From Cacajao melanocephalus (lineage: Eukaryota; Chordata; Mammalia; Primates; Pitheciidae), in assembly GCA_963573385.1 (NCBI GenBank), contig CAUYLG010061926.1, forward strand, positions 1 through 64,000: a stretch of 64,000 bases of DNA, written 5' to 3'. The notes under the pieces are model-generated. The model ran no database searches. It was given only the letters and a program-made list of their open reading frames with translations, and was not told where the DNA came from. Made by a program: the position numbers and the translations under genes. Shown one piece after another: positions 1 through 12,169 of this stretch; position 1 is the first letter of the stretch, and each line of letters opens with the position of its first letter.

Positions 1-195
1 GGAGAGGGACAGTGGGAGGTGGGGAGTAGGGGAGAGATAACATGGGAAGAAAAGCCAGATATAGGTGAAGGGGAGGAAAGCAGCAAATCACACTGCCACG
101 TGTGTACCTATGCAACAATCTTGCATGTTCTTCACATGTACCCCAAAACCTAAAATACAATAAAAATTAAATAAATAAAAATAAAAATAAAGTTG
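1..195 (+). mobile_element. L1 3' end (L1PB/older L1PA type), cut by window edge
   Basis: This is the 3' untranslated end of a LINE-1. A G-rich purine tract (about 1-50) is followed by the conserved CACATGTACCCC block near 136 and an AATAAA-rich A tail that ends about 195. Orientation is sense on the plus strand. The rest of the element lies outside the window. Confidence 0.85.
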
Positions 196-2274
196 GATCA
201 AAACTTTCCGTTATATCCCAAAACAGTGATGAATCTTTGGAGATACCAGAAGGCATTGCAAAAGAAATGATTTCATACTTGATTGTCCTCAGGAAGCTAG
301 AGTTAATGGCAATTTAATAATGCTTTCTTAAATGTCAAAGGATATAATAATTGACCCTCTTCAAATATTGCTACTTTCCTTTTTCCCCTTTCAACTATTT
401 AATTTTATTTAAAAATGTTTTATATGCAATTTTTAAACTTTCATTTCATAAATTGCTAAACTATAAAATAGTATCTTGAAAATGTAATCTTTGTAGAGTC
501 AAGAATAATAATAATGAAAATTACACCAATACTGACCATTAACCAGGGGAAAGAAGTTCTTTTGGGATAAGGAGTGTTACTGAAAAAGATTATGCTGCCT
601 GTAACTTTTGTAGTTCACAAATTTCAGGTAACTGGTGCTATGCAATATGCCAGTGGAAAAAAAAAATTGTTTTTAAGACAAGGTATGGAGCAAAATATTG
701 TCAAAATAGTGTTTTCCAAGGTGTATTTATTTTTATTTTTAATGAAACAAAATTATTGCCAGCTGTGCAGTGTTCTCACTCTACTCATTACATTTTAATG
801 AATCTTACAATAAGATGATTAATTCTAAACTCTTGGAGACTTTTCGCTGAATGTTGTTGATTAAGCAATTATATTAATCCACTTCTGTTTGTTTTTTTGC
901 AAGCCCAATGATGAAGGTAATTTTTTCCCCCTGTGGAATAATCTCAGTAGAATTATTAGGCACGTGTGAAAGGAGTTTTACACACGTTTACAAGGGCTTC
1001 AGTTGCTATTATTAACCAATTTTAAGCTGCAAATTACAATCAATCTGTTTTATTCCAACTGATAAAGTTCACAACATCAGTTTGTTTAATTTCTGAACTT
1101 AGGCACTGACATTATGCATTGGCATTAAGATAATATCATAGTATTTTGGCATAGAATAACTTACATAAAAACGCAATAGAAACTGGTCAACTATTTGATG
1201 TAGGCAGCAAAACATGCACTTTTTTTGGTTTTCAAAAATGATTAAATGTCGGAAATAATACAAATAAAGGTTTTAGAGTGTGTAGTAGAAAATGTTAGAA
1301 ATAGGATTATGGTTTAGAGGAGGCAGGTCAGTTTGGGTGTTGGTTGGGGGCGCCTGTGGGTTTGCAGAATTAGCAAGATATTTACTGTGGACTTGATAGG
1401 ACAGGCAACAGGAGAGGTCTCTACCTGACATGGAGAGTCACTGGAAGCTTTGGGTTATAGGAAATTTAATAGTGGAGATAACTGCCTCTGCATGTCTTGT
1501 GATGGCAAATGGTAGCACATGCAAGGTCAGGATAGATGTAAATGATTGGACTGTTTGATGCTTATTATGCATTTTACCTTTTCTCTTCTTTTACTCTAGA
1601 AGGCCAAAGATGTGAATAGTTTTTATTTCATGTAACTTATTGTATTAGGCTGCATCATACAAAAGAACCAATGTTCAATCATTGTTAATTAACTAAAATG
1701 GCAATATATACGGTTAAAAATAACTATACAAAGTAATTCTGTCATACAAGCTTATTGCCTTCTTACTTGGTTCTTCTTTTCTTGTTACTGTTACAGGATA
1801 AAATGTGTCAGCTTTTGAGAGTCCCTTGATTTTCCTTTCCCATATTCTGATTATAGAGGACTCTGTCTTGAATCACTATTTCTTTTTGAGAAAGTTCAGG
1901 GCTTCTATGATAGAGAATAAGGAGGGAAATGGGAGTGAATGAGGAGAAACAACAAAAACACCTCTCTGAATGTGGAGCATAGATGTTTTATTTTAATGAA
2001 GTTGGAAGAAAAAAGTGAAGCTGAGGAGAAAATTATACAAAGCACAGCTACATTGTGCAAGAAAAATTGATTGTTGAAATAAAAATAAATTTGATGTTAG
2101 GTAGTTTTGCTAAGGATTATATATTTATGTTTTTTCCTTAAAAAATGCAGGGGAAGAATTTGGATTATACTAACTTCAAAGCATACACTTACTAAATTTG
2201 AAAGACATTTAATACTATATGTATGACATTATTATTTCCTCCTTCTGCCTATAAAATAATTTTATAGTTTGTCT
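196..2274. other. AT-rich DNA without recognised gene or repeat
   Basis: I see no coding exon, RNA gene or recognisable transposon here. Open frames are short and have no family resemblance. The more GC-rich part at about 1320-1560 could be a very old repeat but I cannot place it. Confidence 0.5.
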
Positions 2275-2365
2275 AAATTTAAGAAGTACAAGTGCGATTT
2301 TGTTACATGGAAATATTGCACAGAGGTGAAGTCTGGGTCTTTAGTGTATTCATCACCTGTATAAT
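2275..2365 (-). mobile_element. Short antisense L1 3'UTR-like fragment
   Basis: The block with TTTTGTTACATGG followed by GTGAAGTCTGGG and CATCACC resembles the antisense of older L1 3' untranslated regions. It is short and diverged, so assignment is tentative. Confidence 0.4.
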
Positions 2366-2396
2366 ATACATCAAATAATTTTATATAATTTAAAAT

Positions 2397-2419
2397 AATG
2401 TAAAATTAAATTTTACATT
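2397..2419. repeat. Perfect short palindrome
   Basis: Two 11-base arms (AATGTAAAATT and its complement) flank a single base. In AT-rich DNA such palindromes arise often by chance, and no function is inferred. Confidence 0.6.
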
Positions 2420-2779
2420 GTATTATTCATATCCTATACACATGGTATTACATGAATTATACATTCCAAAATACATATTACAACACAGAGCTTAAAACTC
2501 AAAGGCATGTCTAGTCCTAATTATGGCCCTACCTGCAACATTTGCTCTAAAATACATGTTATTTGACCCTCCCATTTCTGGCAATAACTTCTTATATTTC
2601 ATTTGAATTAACAGAATTTCTGTTGATAAATGCTTAAATTCAAACCATTACATCCCATCATCTTAGCAAACGATTTGTCTACTAGACTTTACTATAAAAC
2701 TTGGGAGAGTCATTAAATTATATTAATACACAAACAACAATAGCCATCCATTTAGGAAGTTATTCAATAAATATTTGTT

Positions 2780-3090
2780 GGCCAAGCGTGGTGCCTCATG
2801 CCTGTAATCCCAGAACTCTGAGAGGCCAAAGCAGACAGATCATGAGGTCAGGAGTTTGAGATCAGCCTGGCCAAAATGGTGAAACCCAATCTCTGCTAAA
2901 AATACAAAAATTAGCTGGGTGGTAGTGGGCACCTGTAATCTCAGCTACTCAGGAGGCTGAGGCAGAAGATCTGCTTGAACCCAGGAGGCAGAGGTTGCAG
3001 TTAGCTGAGATCTCGCCACTGCATTTCAGCCTGGGCAGCAGACCAAGATTCCAGCTCAAACAAACAAACAAACAAACAAACAAATAAATA
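2780..3090 (+). mobile_element. Alu, full length, sense
   Basis: A dimeric Alu runs from a GGCCAAGC start through both arms to a CAAA-repeat tail. Pol III A- and B-box regions are mutated. An AATAAAT-type sequence at both sides may be the TSD but is blurred by the A-rich tail. Probably AluS; subfamily not certain. Confidence 0.95.
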
Positions 3091-4877
3091 ATTTACTCTC
3101 TCTTTAGCACTGTAACATGAGCTAAGAATTTTCCCATGTATAGAAGAAAGCACAGTCCCTGCTTTTAGTGAGTTTTAATGACTTTCTTCTGGATAGAACA
3201 GGGTAAGGTCTTTAAATTGCCTCACAGAGATAAACAAGAATGGGTACTTACTAGCCACTATGGAAGGGGATGAAGTGAATTTTCCTATGACATACAATAT
3301 CCAGAAGACAGAAAGAATGGTATGAGCACAAGGAGGAAGAGTTTCTTTCCACTGTATCTTAACAAAAATTGAACAGTTTAGAACATTTTCACTGTCCTTT
3401 TCTTTTGAGGCTGCATTGCTGTGTTAGGTTGAATAACAATTAGTCCTTTATTTTCCAATGAAAGTAATGTACGTTCTTTCTGCTCAAAATAAATTGATAT
3501 AGTCTTAGGCACAGAATACAGTTAAGCCCCAGATTAGCTTTTCTGTTACCTCCCATTCTTTTGAGAATGAATAGAGGAGAGAGGGAAGTGGTGAGTTGCT
3601 CATTCCGTTACTGGAGCAGCACATATCCCGGCGGAGGAAGAGCCACATGTTTAGAAAGATGGTTCCTGTTTCCTCTCGACAGGCAAGGACCCCTACTTCT
3701 GTTGCTGGGTTCCAGCAATTGCAACAGCAGCCCTTTATGGCCACAGAGTATGCTTTGTCTTTTCTGTTAGGGCAGTCTTAGAAGTGCAGACAATGGGACC
3801 CTTTTCTTCCAAGAGTTCTTGAACACAGTTCTCACTCTTTCTGGATCCACAAACTAATTACATCGATGATAAGCAAATATTTAAAAGTGTGTTGCCCAAA
3901 GCACTTAAGGGTGGTTGCAGACTGAGAAGCACTTTAAAAACCACACCAGGAACCTTTTATGTCTCAGGTACATTTTAAACATAGCAATGGGAATTGAATT
4001 TTTAAGTTCAGAAACAGTGATGTTGTATCATACAGCTAACCTCAAGAGTTCTACAGACTTAAGTATACTACTGGATAAACTGGTGCCCAGAAAAAGAAAA
4101 TTTCCCCATAAAGTATCTTTCATTATATTGTTTCGGCAATCTAAAATGAACATTGTACCAGGGTCCACTTTTCAAGTCCATTTGTTATTGTATTAATTAC
4201 CACCAATTGATTATAGAAGATAGAATTTGAATAAATTATAGTTTTAACATAAAAAATGAAATTTATTAGGTTTATTTTGAAGGTTCTGAGGAAACTCAAT
4301 AATTTAAGCAAGCGTTGACTATCAAGCCAAAATAAACAGAAGCATTCAGGTGTTGTAGCTCAGAAAAAAAATAAGTCCTGTCAAAACACTCACTGTTCAT
4401 CTCTAAGTATCAGCTGTGTTAATCTTTCTCCCTAGACTAACTTTCACTATCTGGTAGGCATGTTAACCAAGAGTTCCTCAGTTTTATCTCTTATAAAGAC
4501 GTTTCTTATTTCCATGTTCCAAAGTTCTATTGAAGTGACTCATTAAGTCAACTGGACTCAGATTGTACCTTATGTCATATAAATATGATCAGAGCTGGAG
4601 TCATATAAAACATAAAAAATAAGTCAGTAGAACGTCTAAGAACAAAATGAGCAAAAGAAGCACTGTCAGCAGAAGGACTTGTAGCCTGAGTAAGGGAGAA
4701 GATAACTGGGCACTGAGAAGAACTTCCCATTGGCCAGACCCAACTGGAGGCCAGGAGAAGGAGAAGACTGTGCTGTATTCTGTCTAATATAATACCTTGT
4801 GGTAGAGATGACGAAAGAGAAGTTAAAAGGGCCTGGGGTAAAGGAAGACAGAATAATTAGTTTCCACACTCAATATG
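3091..4877. other. No recognised gene; GC-richer island near 3.56-3.78 kb
   Basis: No gene is recognised. The first 150 bases weakly resemble antisense L2. Positions 3560-3780 are GC-richer than their surroundings and stay open on both strands for 60-79 codons, but have no recognised protein family or convincing splice sites. A small imperfect hairpin lies at 3698-3727. The remainder is AT-rich and featureless to my reading. Confidence 0.4.
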
Positions 4878-5246
4878 AGATATATATACGATGGTTTTCT
4901 GTGTCCCCACCCAAATCTCATCTTGAATTGTAACTCCCATAATTTCCATGTGTTGTGGAAAAGAGTCAGTGGGAGAAAATTGAATTATGAGGGCAGTTTC
5001 CCCCATACTGTTCTCCTGGTAGTGAGTAAGCTTCAGGAGATCTGATGGTTTTATAAGGGGAAACCTCTTTCCCTTGGCTTTCATTTTCTCTCGTCTGCTG
5101 CCATGTGAGACATGCCTTTCGTGTTCCGCCATGATGGTGAGGCCTCCCCAGCCATGTGAACTGTGAGTTCATTCAACCTCTTTTTCTTTCTAAATTACTC
5201 AGTCTCAGGTATGTCTTTATCAGCAGCATGAAAACAGACTAATACA
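4878..5246 (+). mobile_element. Solitary MaLR LTR, THE1/MSTA type
   Basis: About 369 bp matching the THE1/MST LTR layout: a TGTCCCCACCCAAATCTCATC block near the start, GATCTGATGGTTTTATAA in the middle, and ACAGACTAATACA at the end. A perfect 5-bp TSD, ATATG, lies at 4873-4877 and 5247-5251, as expected for MaLR elements. The first few bases are altered by a TA expansion. No internal region follows, so it is a solo LTR left by LTR recombination. Confidence 0.92.
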
Positions 5247-6620
5247 ATATGGGACACTTTTACATATTAGACTAGAATTTGCTAAAAAATAATTGTTAAC
5301 TGGTCCCTTTCTGGCCCTAAGATAGAGAGAATTATAAATGGAAAAAGACTCAAGGACCTTCTTTTTTCTAGTTTAAAATGTGTTCTAGTTGAGCAAGGAG
5401 GAGCATTTTGAAAGCCAGGTGGTATTAAAGTCAGCATCGTTATCTTTTATACCTGCTATTAATTTTAGTTTCCTCTGTATTTCTATGGTTGTACACTAGT
5501 GACTTTTAAGTTAGCATTTTGTCTCAGGAAAGCAATACTAGTGGACGACCTGCTTGTTCCCTCCTGTTCTATTGTTACCAACCCAGACTTTGAAAATGCA
5601 GCATTTAACTCCATAGTGATTATTTTATTTAATCCGGTAGGAGTCATATTTTGGTTCTTTGCATTCTTAGAAAGGAAAGGTGAATTCCTTAAAGAATTAG
5701 GAAGAGAATATTATTCCCTTCCTGCACGTAATTCAAAGGGCTTGCTGAATCATTGCAGTAATATTAGAACCTGTGAAAACCCCACTGGACATGAGAAGGT
5801 GTTGAAGGGATAGGAAAGGAGAAATGGACTTGAAAGATTTCTTCCCATCTGTCGATTCCCCCAATGACCAAGCTAAAAGAGGACCGGGAAGAGAAAAGGC
5901 TCAAGTAATATTATGAGAGTCGTGTTTTCCACTCATGTTCAGGAAACCAGTGAGACAAAAGATACCCAGCATCAGCCACATGGCTCGGGGACTTGGAAAA
6001 ACATGCTGCTTCCTCTGTTGTTTCCTCACAATATTCATGCCCTCTCTTAATTTGTTTTTGTAAGGAAATAATTAAAGATACAGTGTTTTAAAAAAAGACT
6101 GACCCATCTCTCTTTAAATGTTAAAAAATTCTTTTTCAAAAAAGTTATTCCAATTCTTTCTGTTTTCTTCTTCAGACAAAAAAAATATATATATCAGTTT
6201 TCTTTATCTGGATAATAAAGAGAAGATTGGTTTACATCTCCTTAGAGGAAAATACCCAAGGAAACCTTTGCCAGCTTAATGCATTAGTCTGAGATTTTTA
6301 TGTCATGTGGTTATGAGGTGTAAGTCTACTTTAAATCAAAGTACTCTTTCTTATGCCACTATTGAGCTGTATGAAAATACATGAATTTCATATTTTATAT
6401 TTTTTATCTTCTAATCAGTTTTCTTTTGTCAGCTGCTACTGTCAACACAGTAAATACTAAGAGTATTGAAAAGTAATATAATCTACATCGCAAGTTTACT
6501 AGGATCTCATTCTTTTTGTTATTCAGCAGATCTCTGCATACATAACTCTTTTTTCATTAGAAACTGTCAATAGAATAGGAAGTGGCATCTCTTCAATAAA
6601 TCCACCAAAGACAAAACTTA
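5247..6620. other. No recognised gene or repeat
   Basis: AT-rich DNA. The 104-codon open frame at 5499-5813 has no motif, signal or family resemblance that I can see and is most simply a chance frame. Confidence 0.5.
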
Positions 6621-6770
6621 CAATGAGAACACGTGGGCTCAGGGAGAGGAACATCGCACACTGGGGGCAGTTGGGGGGTGGGTAGGGGAGAGACTGTGGG
6701 GGGTAGGGAGGGATAACATGGGGAGAAATGCCAGATATAGTATGCACCTTAAGTAAAATAAATTTTTTAA
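6621..6770 (+). mobile_element. L1 3' end (L1PB/older L1PA type), strongly 5'-truncated
   Basis: Only the last about 150 bases of an L1 are present: the AATGAGAACACGTGGGCTCA block at the end of ORF2, a guanine-rich tract at about 6660-6712, and a degraded tail ending in TTTTTTAAAAA. The same 3'UTR type occurs at 1-195 and 9311-9979. Confidence 0.88.
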
Positions 6771-6959
6771 AAAGCTTACTAAAAGCTTAGTAGGCATTGA
6801 GTATACTAGACCGTTCTATGTAGTACATATTCGTGAAGTTTTACCCAAGAAAAATAAAATTCTACAGATTTCATTGAGAGAGATTTTGTATTAGATTGAA
6901 AAACATTTTTGTTTTCTGATGAGACATCTGCAGTCTCTCAAATAGCTACTTTCTTATAT

Positions 6960-7700
6960 GTAATTTGTCATCTCATTCCCCTCACCCACCCTTTAGCTAC
7001 TATCAAATTTTTTCTTTGTTTTTGGTTTTCAGCAGTTTGATTATGATGTACTTGGATATAGATTTTTTAAGTTCATCTTATTTGGGGTTCACTGAGCTTC
7101 TTCATTCTGTAAACTTTATTTTACCAAATTTGGGAAATTATCAGCCATTAATTCTTTATTTTTGTACTATATTCTTTCTCCTCTTTTAACCTTGCTGTCA
7201 TAAAGAGTAGTGTCTTAGAATTATTTCACAGGTACCCAATACTGTTTTTTTTTTTTTTTCCAAATAATTTTCTTTCTGTTTCTCAGATTAGATAATTTCT
7301 ATTGATGTATTTCACTGACTATTTTCACAATTGACTCAATTTTGCTGTTAATTTTTTAACTTTAGTTCTTTCAATTTAGATTATTTTTAGATTCTAACGT
7401 TTCTATTTTGCACATCTTCTGTGTCTTTGCTGAGACTATCTTTCCATTCATTTTAAGAGTATTTTCTCTACTTCCTGGAACATGGTTATTTTAAATTGTT
7501 TTTCTAATGATTTCAACATTGGTGTTACCTATTTTCCTCAAAGTTATTATTATTTTCCTGCTTCTTTATATGTCAAGTAATAGTGAATTGTATCCTTAAA
7601 AATTTTAATATTGTGAAAAAATTTAATATTGTGGTAGGAAATTTTGAATCTTTTAAAAATTATATAGATTGTTTCAGTAAACTATCAGCTCAGTTGGTTT
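6960..7700 (-). mobile_element. Old L1-like (L1M) tract, antisense, degraded
   Basis: The order of short blocks (TTTGGGAAATTATCAGCCATTA, CAGATTAGATAATTTCTATTGATG, GAATTGTATCC) resembles a widespread antisense old-L1 sequence. Divergence is high. A run of about 16 T lies near 7244. Class assignment is from memory and could be wrong; that it is a dispersed repeat is more secure. Confidence 0.45.
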
Positions 7701-7890
7701 CATATCATGAGTTATAACACATCTTTCAATACTGGTTGTTTCTAAAACCTCTTCAGGACTCCTCAGTTGTTTTCCACATGTGAACCAAGTAGGAAGAATT
7801 GAGTCTTTTTAGTATTATCTGAAGGCTCTTGACATTTTATTAATGTTTTTATTTTTCCCTTTTTTGGTTCTGATTGGATGATGCCCATTG

Positions 7891-7916
7891 ATCTATCTTT
7901 GAGTTCAAAGATAGAT
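7891..7916. repeat. Perfect 12-bp-arm hairpin at an insertion junction
   Basis: ATCTATCTTTGA (7891-7902) is repeated inverted at 7905-7916 with a 2-base loop. The right arm forms the left edge of the inserted segment at 7908-7994, so it looks like a copy of the left flank made in reverse during the insertion. Confidence 0.85.
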
Positions 7917-7917
7917 T

Positions 7918-7988
7918 CCCTTCATTTTCCATTATGATTGGAAGCTTCCTGAGGCCTCATCAGACGCAGATGCCGGTGCCATGCTTCT
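7918..7988 (+). repeat. 71-bp extra copy of part of the downstream MST LTR
   Basis: This segment matches 8345-8416 inside the MST LTR with about five differences by eye. Both copies share the unusual stretch CATTTTCCATTATGATTGG, so one derives from the other locally; independent insertions of the family would not be expected to share it. It has no LTR ends of its own. Confidence 0.85.
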
Positions 7989-8099
7989 TTAAAATGACTC
8001 TTTACTCTGTCATTTTAATTTTGCCATTGAGTCTATCCAGTGACATTTAATTTGATTATGTTGGTTTGACTTGTAGCATCAAAAAAAAAAATTAGATGC

Positions 8100-8514
8100 T
8101 GATATGGTTTGGATGTTTTGTTCCCTCCAAATTTCATGTTGAAATGTGACCTCCAATGTTGGCAGTGGGATTAGTGGGAGGTGTTTGGGTCATGGGGGTG
8201 GATCTCTCATGAATGGCTTGTTGTCCTGAGGATAATAAGTGAGTTCTCACTCTATGAGTTCACATGAGATCTAGCTGTTTGGAAAAGCCTGGCACCTCCT
8301 CCCTCTCTCTCTTGCTCCCCTGCTTATCACATGACATGTAGGCTCCCTTCCATTTTCCATTATGATTGGAAGCTTCCCGAGGCCTCATCAGAAGCAGATG
8401 CTGGTGCCATCCTTCATGGACAGCCGGCAGAACTGTGAGCTGAATAAACCTGTTTTCTTTATAAATTACCCAGGATCTGGTATTTCTTTATAGTAATGCA
8501 AATGGATGAATATA
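8100..8514 (+). mobile_element. Solitary MaLR LTR, MST type
   Basis: The LTR starts TGATATGGTTTGGATG and ends near GGATGAATATA. Family landmarks present are TTCATGTTGAAATGTGA, GGAAGCTTCCCGAGGCC and CTGTGAGCTGAATAAACC, which includes the AATAAA signal. Length about 415 bp. I cannot find a clear TSD. Part of it was copied upstream to 7918-7988. Confidence 0.88.
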
Positions 8515-9310
8515 GCCTAAAAATATGACAGTCAAAAAGTGGAAAGTAAACAGTCAAAACTTTAGGGACTCACATTCTGGGTGAAGTTTAAGGATCCAAG
8601 TGTCTGAGTATATCAAAATACTCCTTCACAGGTAAAGGAAAGTTTGCTGAAATTGTACTGCCTACCACTCAAAAAGATGGGTACTATATAGTGGAACAGT
8701 TTGGAGTGGGATAAAGGAGCAACATGTAACACACTTGAGTACACCAATCCACTCTACTTATCTCATTAACCTCCAAATACCATTTTTTGTCATTTGTTTC
8801 CTGGGATCACTCCTCATATAAATTTCTATATCAACACCCAGCTGAGAAGTAGGAATTGTACATGTTATTTAAACAGACAAAATAAAGAACTGGAAATTAG
8901 ATATTGAACAGAAAGGACACAAAGGAAATGCTAAGAAATCATGGGTGTGTTAACAGCAGTAAGGAGTTGCACCTCTACAACTAGGGGAACACTAGATGTG
9001 TTCCCACTTATCACTTGAAGAATGGGACCTGGAGACCTCTGAGGATGGGTTGCTGCTCTGCTGGTAAAGATGCCATTTTAGATTAGATTAGTGAGTCCAG
9101 TGCCTTTGTGGGACTGACCTGAGAGCCTCTGGGAGGAGGAGCTGGACAGTTAATGAGAAGGAGGCTCATTGAAGCTGACCTGTAAGTGCTAGAAGACTGA
9201 AAACTGGATTCAACTTCTGCTAGTGGAATGGTTGTAGGAGCAAAGCCAGGGTAAATCTGACAGGTAGAGAAAACAGAAAAAGCTAACAGGATGCTAGTAT
9301 AAAAAGGCAA
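8515..9310. other. No recognised gene or repeat
   Basis: Mixed-composition DNA. The ten bases AAAAAGGCAA at 9301-9310 are the left TSD of the L1 that follows. Confidence 0.5.
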
Positions 9311-9979
9311 CTCTATCATCTCACGCCACTTAGAATGGTGATCATTAAAAAATCTGGAGACAACAGATGCTGGAGAGGATGTGGAGAAATAGGAATACTC
9401 TTACACAGTTGGTGGCAGTGTAAATTAGTTCAACCATTGTGGAAGACAGTGTGGCAAGATTTCTCAAGGATCTAGAAATAGAAATTCCATTTGACCCAGC
9501 AATCCCATTACTGGGTATATACCCAAAGAACTATAAATCATTCTACTATAAAGACACATGTACATGTATGTTCATTGCAACCCTGTGTACAATAGTAAAC
9601 ATCTGGAACCAACCCAAATGCCCACCAATGGTAGACTGGACAAAGAAAATGTGGTACATATACACCATGGAATACCACGCAGCCATAAAAAATGATGAGT
9701 TTGTGTCCTTTGTAGGACTTGGATGAATCTGGAAACCATCATTCTCAGCAAACTGACCCAAGAACAGAAAGCCCAACACTGTATGTTCTCACTCATAGCT
9801 AGGTGTTGAACAATGAGAACACATGGACTCAGGGAGAGGAGCATCACACACTGGGGGCAGTTGAGGGGGGTAGGGGCAAGACAGTGGGGGGTGGGGAGGG
9901 AGGGGAAGGTGGGGAGGGATAACATGGGGAGAGATGCCAAATATAGTATGCACCTAAAGTAAAATAAATAAATTTAAAA
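9311..9979 (+). mobile_element. 5'-truncated L1 insertion (L1PB/older L1PA type)
   Basis: About 670 bp of L1 3' end: the last part of ORF2, the 3'UTR with a guanine-rich tract (about 9850-9920), and an A-rich tail. The TSD AAAAAGGCAA is found at 9301-9310 and 9980-9989, so both insertion edges are intact. 5' truncation is usual for L1 target-primed reverse transcription. Confidence 0.95.
9439..9726 (+). pseudogene. L1 ORF2 C-terminal relic
   Basis: A 95-codon open frame encodes the C-terminal part of the L1 ORF2 protein, recognisable by PFDPAIPLLGIYPK, CPPMVDWTKKMWYIYTMEYHA and AAIKNDEF. The endonuclease and reverse transcriptase domains are absent because the element is 5'-truncated. A lost base near 9714 shifts the frame and gives an early stop at 9724-9726. 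It is a non-functional remnant; the start codon is fortuitous. Confidence 0.9.
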
Positions 9980-10137
9980 AAAAAGGCAAGTCTCTTCTCA
10001 TCTTCCAATCTTCCAGTTCACTTATACCAGCAGAGCCTATTAAGGAGCCAGCTGCAGAGAAGGAATGTGGATGGCAGAGATCTGCCTTTCCATCACTAAA
10101 TGAAGTAGAGAATTATAGACTTTGGTGAAAGGCACTA

Positions 10138-10511
<374 letters not shown>

Positions 10512-10521
10512 AATAATATTG

Positions 10522-12169
10522 TGTGTATCCAACTGAAGGTGTAATTTTAAAATTAATACACTTTAGGGAAATGAAAACAAACCGTAAAATAAGAAAAAAC
10601 TGGCTGTTTTTAATTGTCATTTGCCTCTCAAGTATTAGGTTGCTGAATTTAGTGTAACTGCATGTTTGGGAACTAAATTTTTGATTGAGTACAATTGTTT
10701 CAGGAAATTAATATTGATCAAAGTAATTTTCCCAGAAAGATCAACTGTGTTTTTCCCGTGGTGCCATGTATACCCTGGCATGGTGCTACATGCCACATGG
10801 GTGCCAAGTCAAGGACGTAGGGTGATAAATATGAATCTCAGTGTGAAGGCTTGCCTACTCACAAGATAGAGAGTGTTATATTTAACTCCAGCACCAGCAA
10901 GTATACCTGAAAAGAGAGGGAAGATGACTTAGATTTTGGACCTTACCTCAAAAGCACCTGGTAGACCCAGCCTATCTCATTGTTAAGATGAAAAACAACT
11001 AAAGGCTATGGGTTATATAGTTTTATTTATCCATGAATTGTTGTAATCCTCAGCTTGTTCAATTGTAGTGTATGTATCTTCAAACTTGATATTTTGACTG
11101 ACAAGGGCTCCCATCCTATGCCATCACTTTTACGAAACTCCTAAATTGTTAAATATATTTTTCTTTATTTTTACGTATTCTTTTTTATTAATAACAGATT
11201 TTATTTTTGAGAGTCCCAAACACAATGCATTTTCTTGAAACCTTAGAGGTAGTTACACATACCTCTATATTTGACATGACCATTACTCACTATAGGTATG
11301 AATAGTGGAGCTAGAACTTGGTTAGTATGCCTCTAAATCAGACTTATAACCATTTTCCCTCTAATATATGATGGATGTCCATTTCTGAGAGCTCTTCTAC
11401 TCCCTCTGACTTATTGTTTTGGTGTAGCCATCATTGTTATTTTTCCATTGATTTACTTAGGCCAATGGAACTTCAGCAGAATAAGGAAGAGAATACTTTA
11501 TTTCTCACTTTTGAGTAAAGTCAGAGATGCCATGCATTAGTGTTGCCAGGTCTCTGTGCAGCATAAAGGCATAACTCTTTCATTTCAAACACATATCACC
11601 CATTCTCCCAGTATGCACACATACCTGCAGGTTATTAAGAACACGGGGGAATGTTAATGTCTTCACATGCTATACAATTCTTCCACTGCTCAAAAAGACT
11701 CACTTATTCCATATGGTTAAAACTTAAAACCACTTGAGATTTTCATGAAAACTGCATTACATTGGGGAATTATTTGCATACACTCCTGTGTTTGTTTGTG
11801 CAGCCCAGGAATACATTGCTTTATTGTTTGTGGCTGGCTGGTAGGCTATACCCTTGTAGGCTGCCTTATTAGAACTTCATTATGAAGGAAATTAAGATTC
11901 CTTCTGGTTGGATTTATGCAAAGGGAGAGACAGCAAGAAATTAAAGACTGAGAGAAAGGGGAAGTCAGTACATTTATTCTTTTGACTCCATCATCCTTTG
12001 GGCACACCACTGGGGTGGCTCCATCACTCCACTGAAAGCCATAGCTGCTGTGAGTCTCTCCATGCGGATGCCTTCTCTATATGCTAGTAACCACTCCTAG
12101 GTGTAAATACAACAATACTATTGCAACTCAATGTTACGGAGTATACGATCACACTTTTGCTGCCTTCAT
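10522..12169. other. No recognised gene or repeat
   Basis: AT-rich DNA with a few short open frames. Nothing recognisable. It might hold old unrecognisable repeats. Confidence 0.45.

Larger units (their letters stand above)
7862..8099 (-). mobile_element. Second fragment of the same old L1-like family, interrupted
   Basis: The bases before 7907 (TATTGATC-like through GAGTTCA) and after 7995 (TGACTCTTTACTCTG through CTATCCAGTGA) read as consecutive parts of the family also seen at 6960-7700. They are split by about 87 inserted bases. The MST LTR at 8100 follows directly. Confidence 0.45.

Noticed and set aside
3505..3770. GC-richer patch with open frames on both strands as a possible exon
   Set aside because: No recognised domain, no good acceptor-donor pair, and openness on both strands points to composition.
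5499..5813. 104-codon plus-strand frame
   Set aside because: No motif, no recognised homology, no splice or promoter context. Length is within chance for 64 kb.
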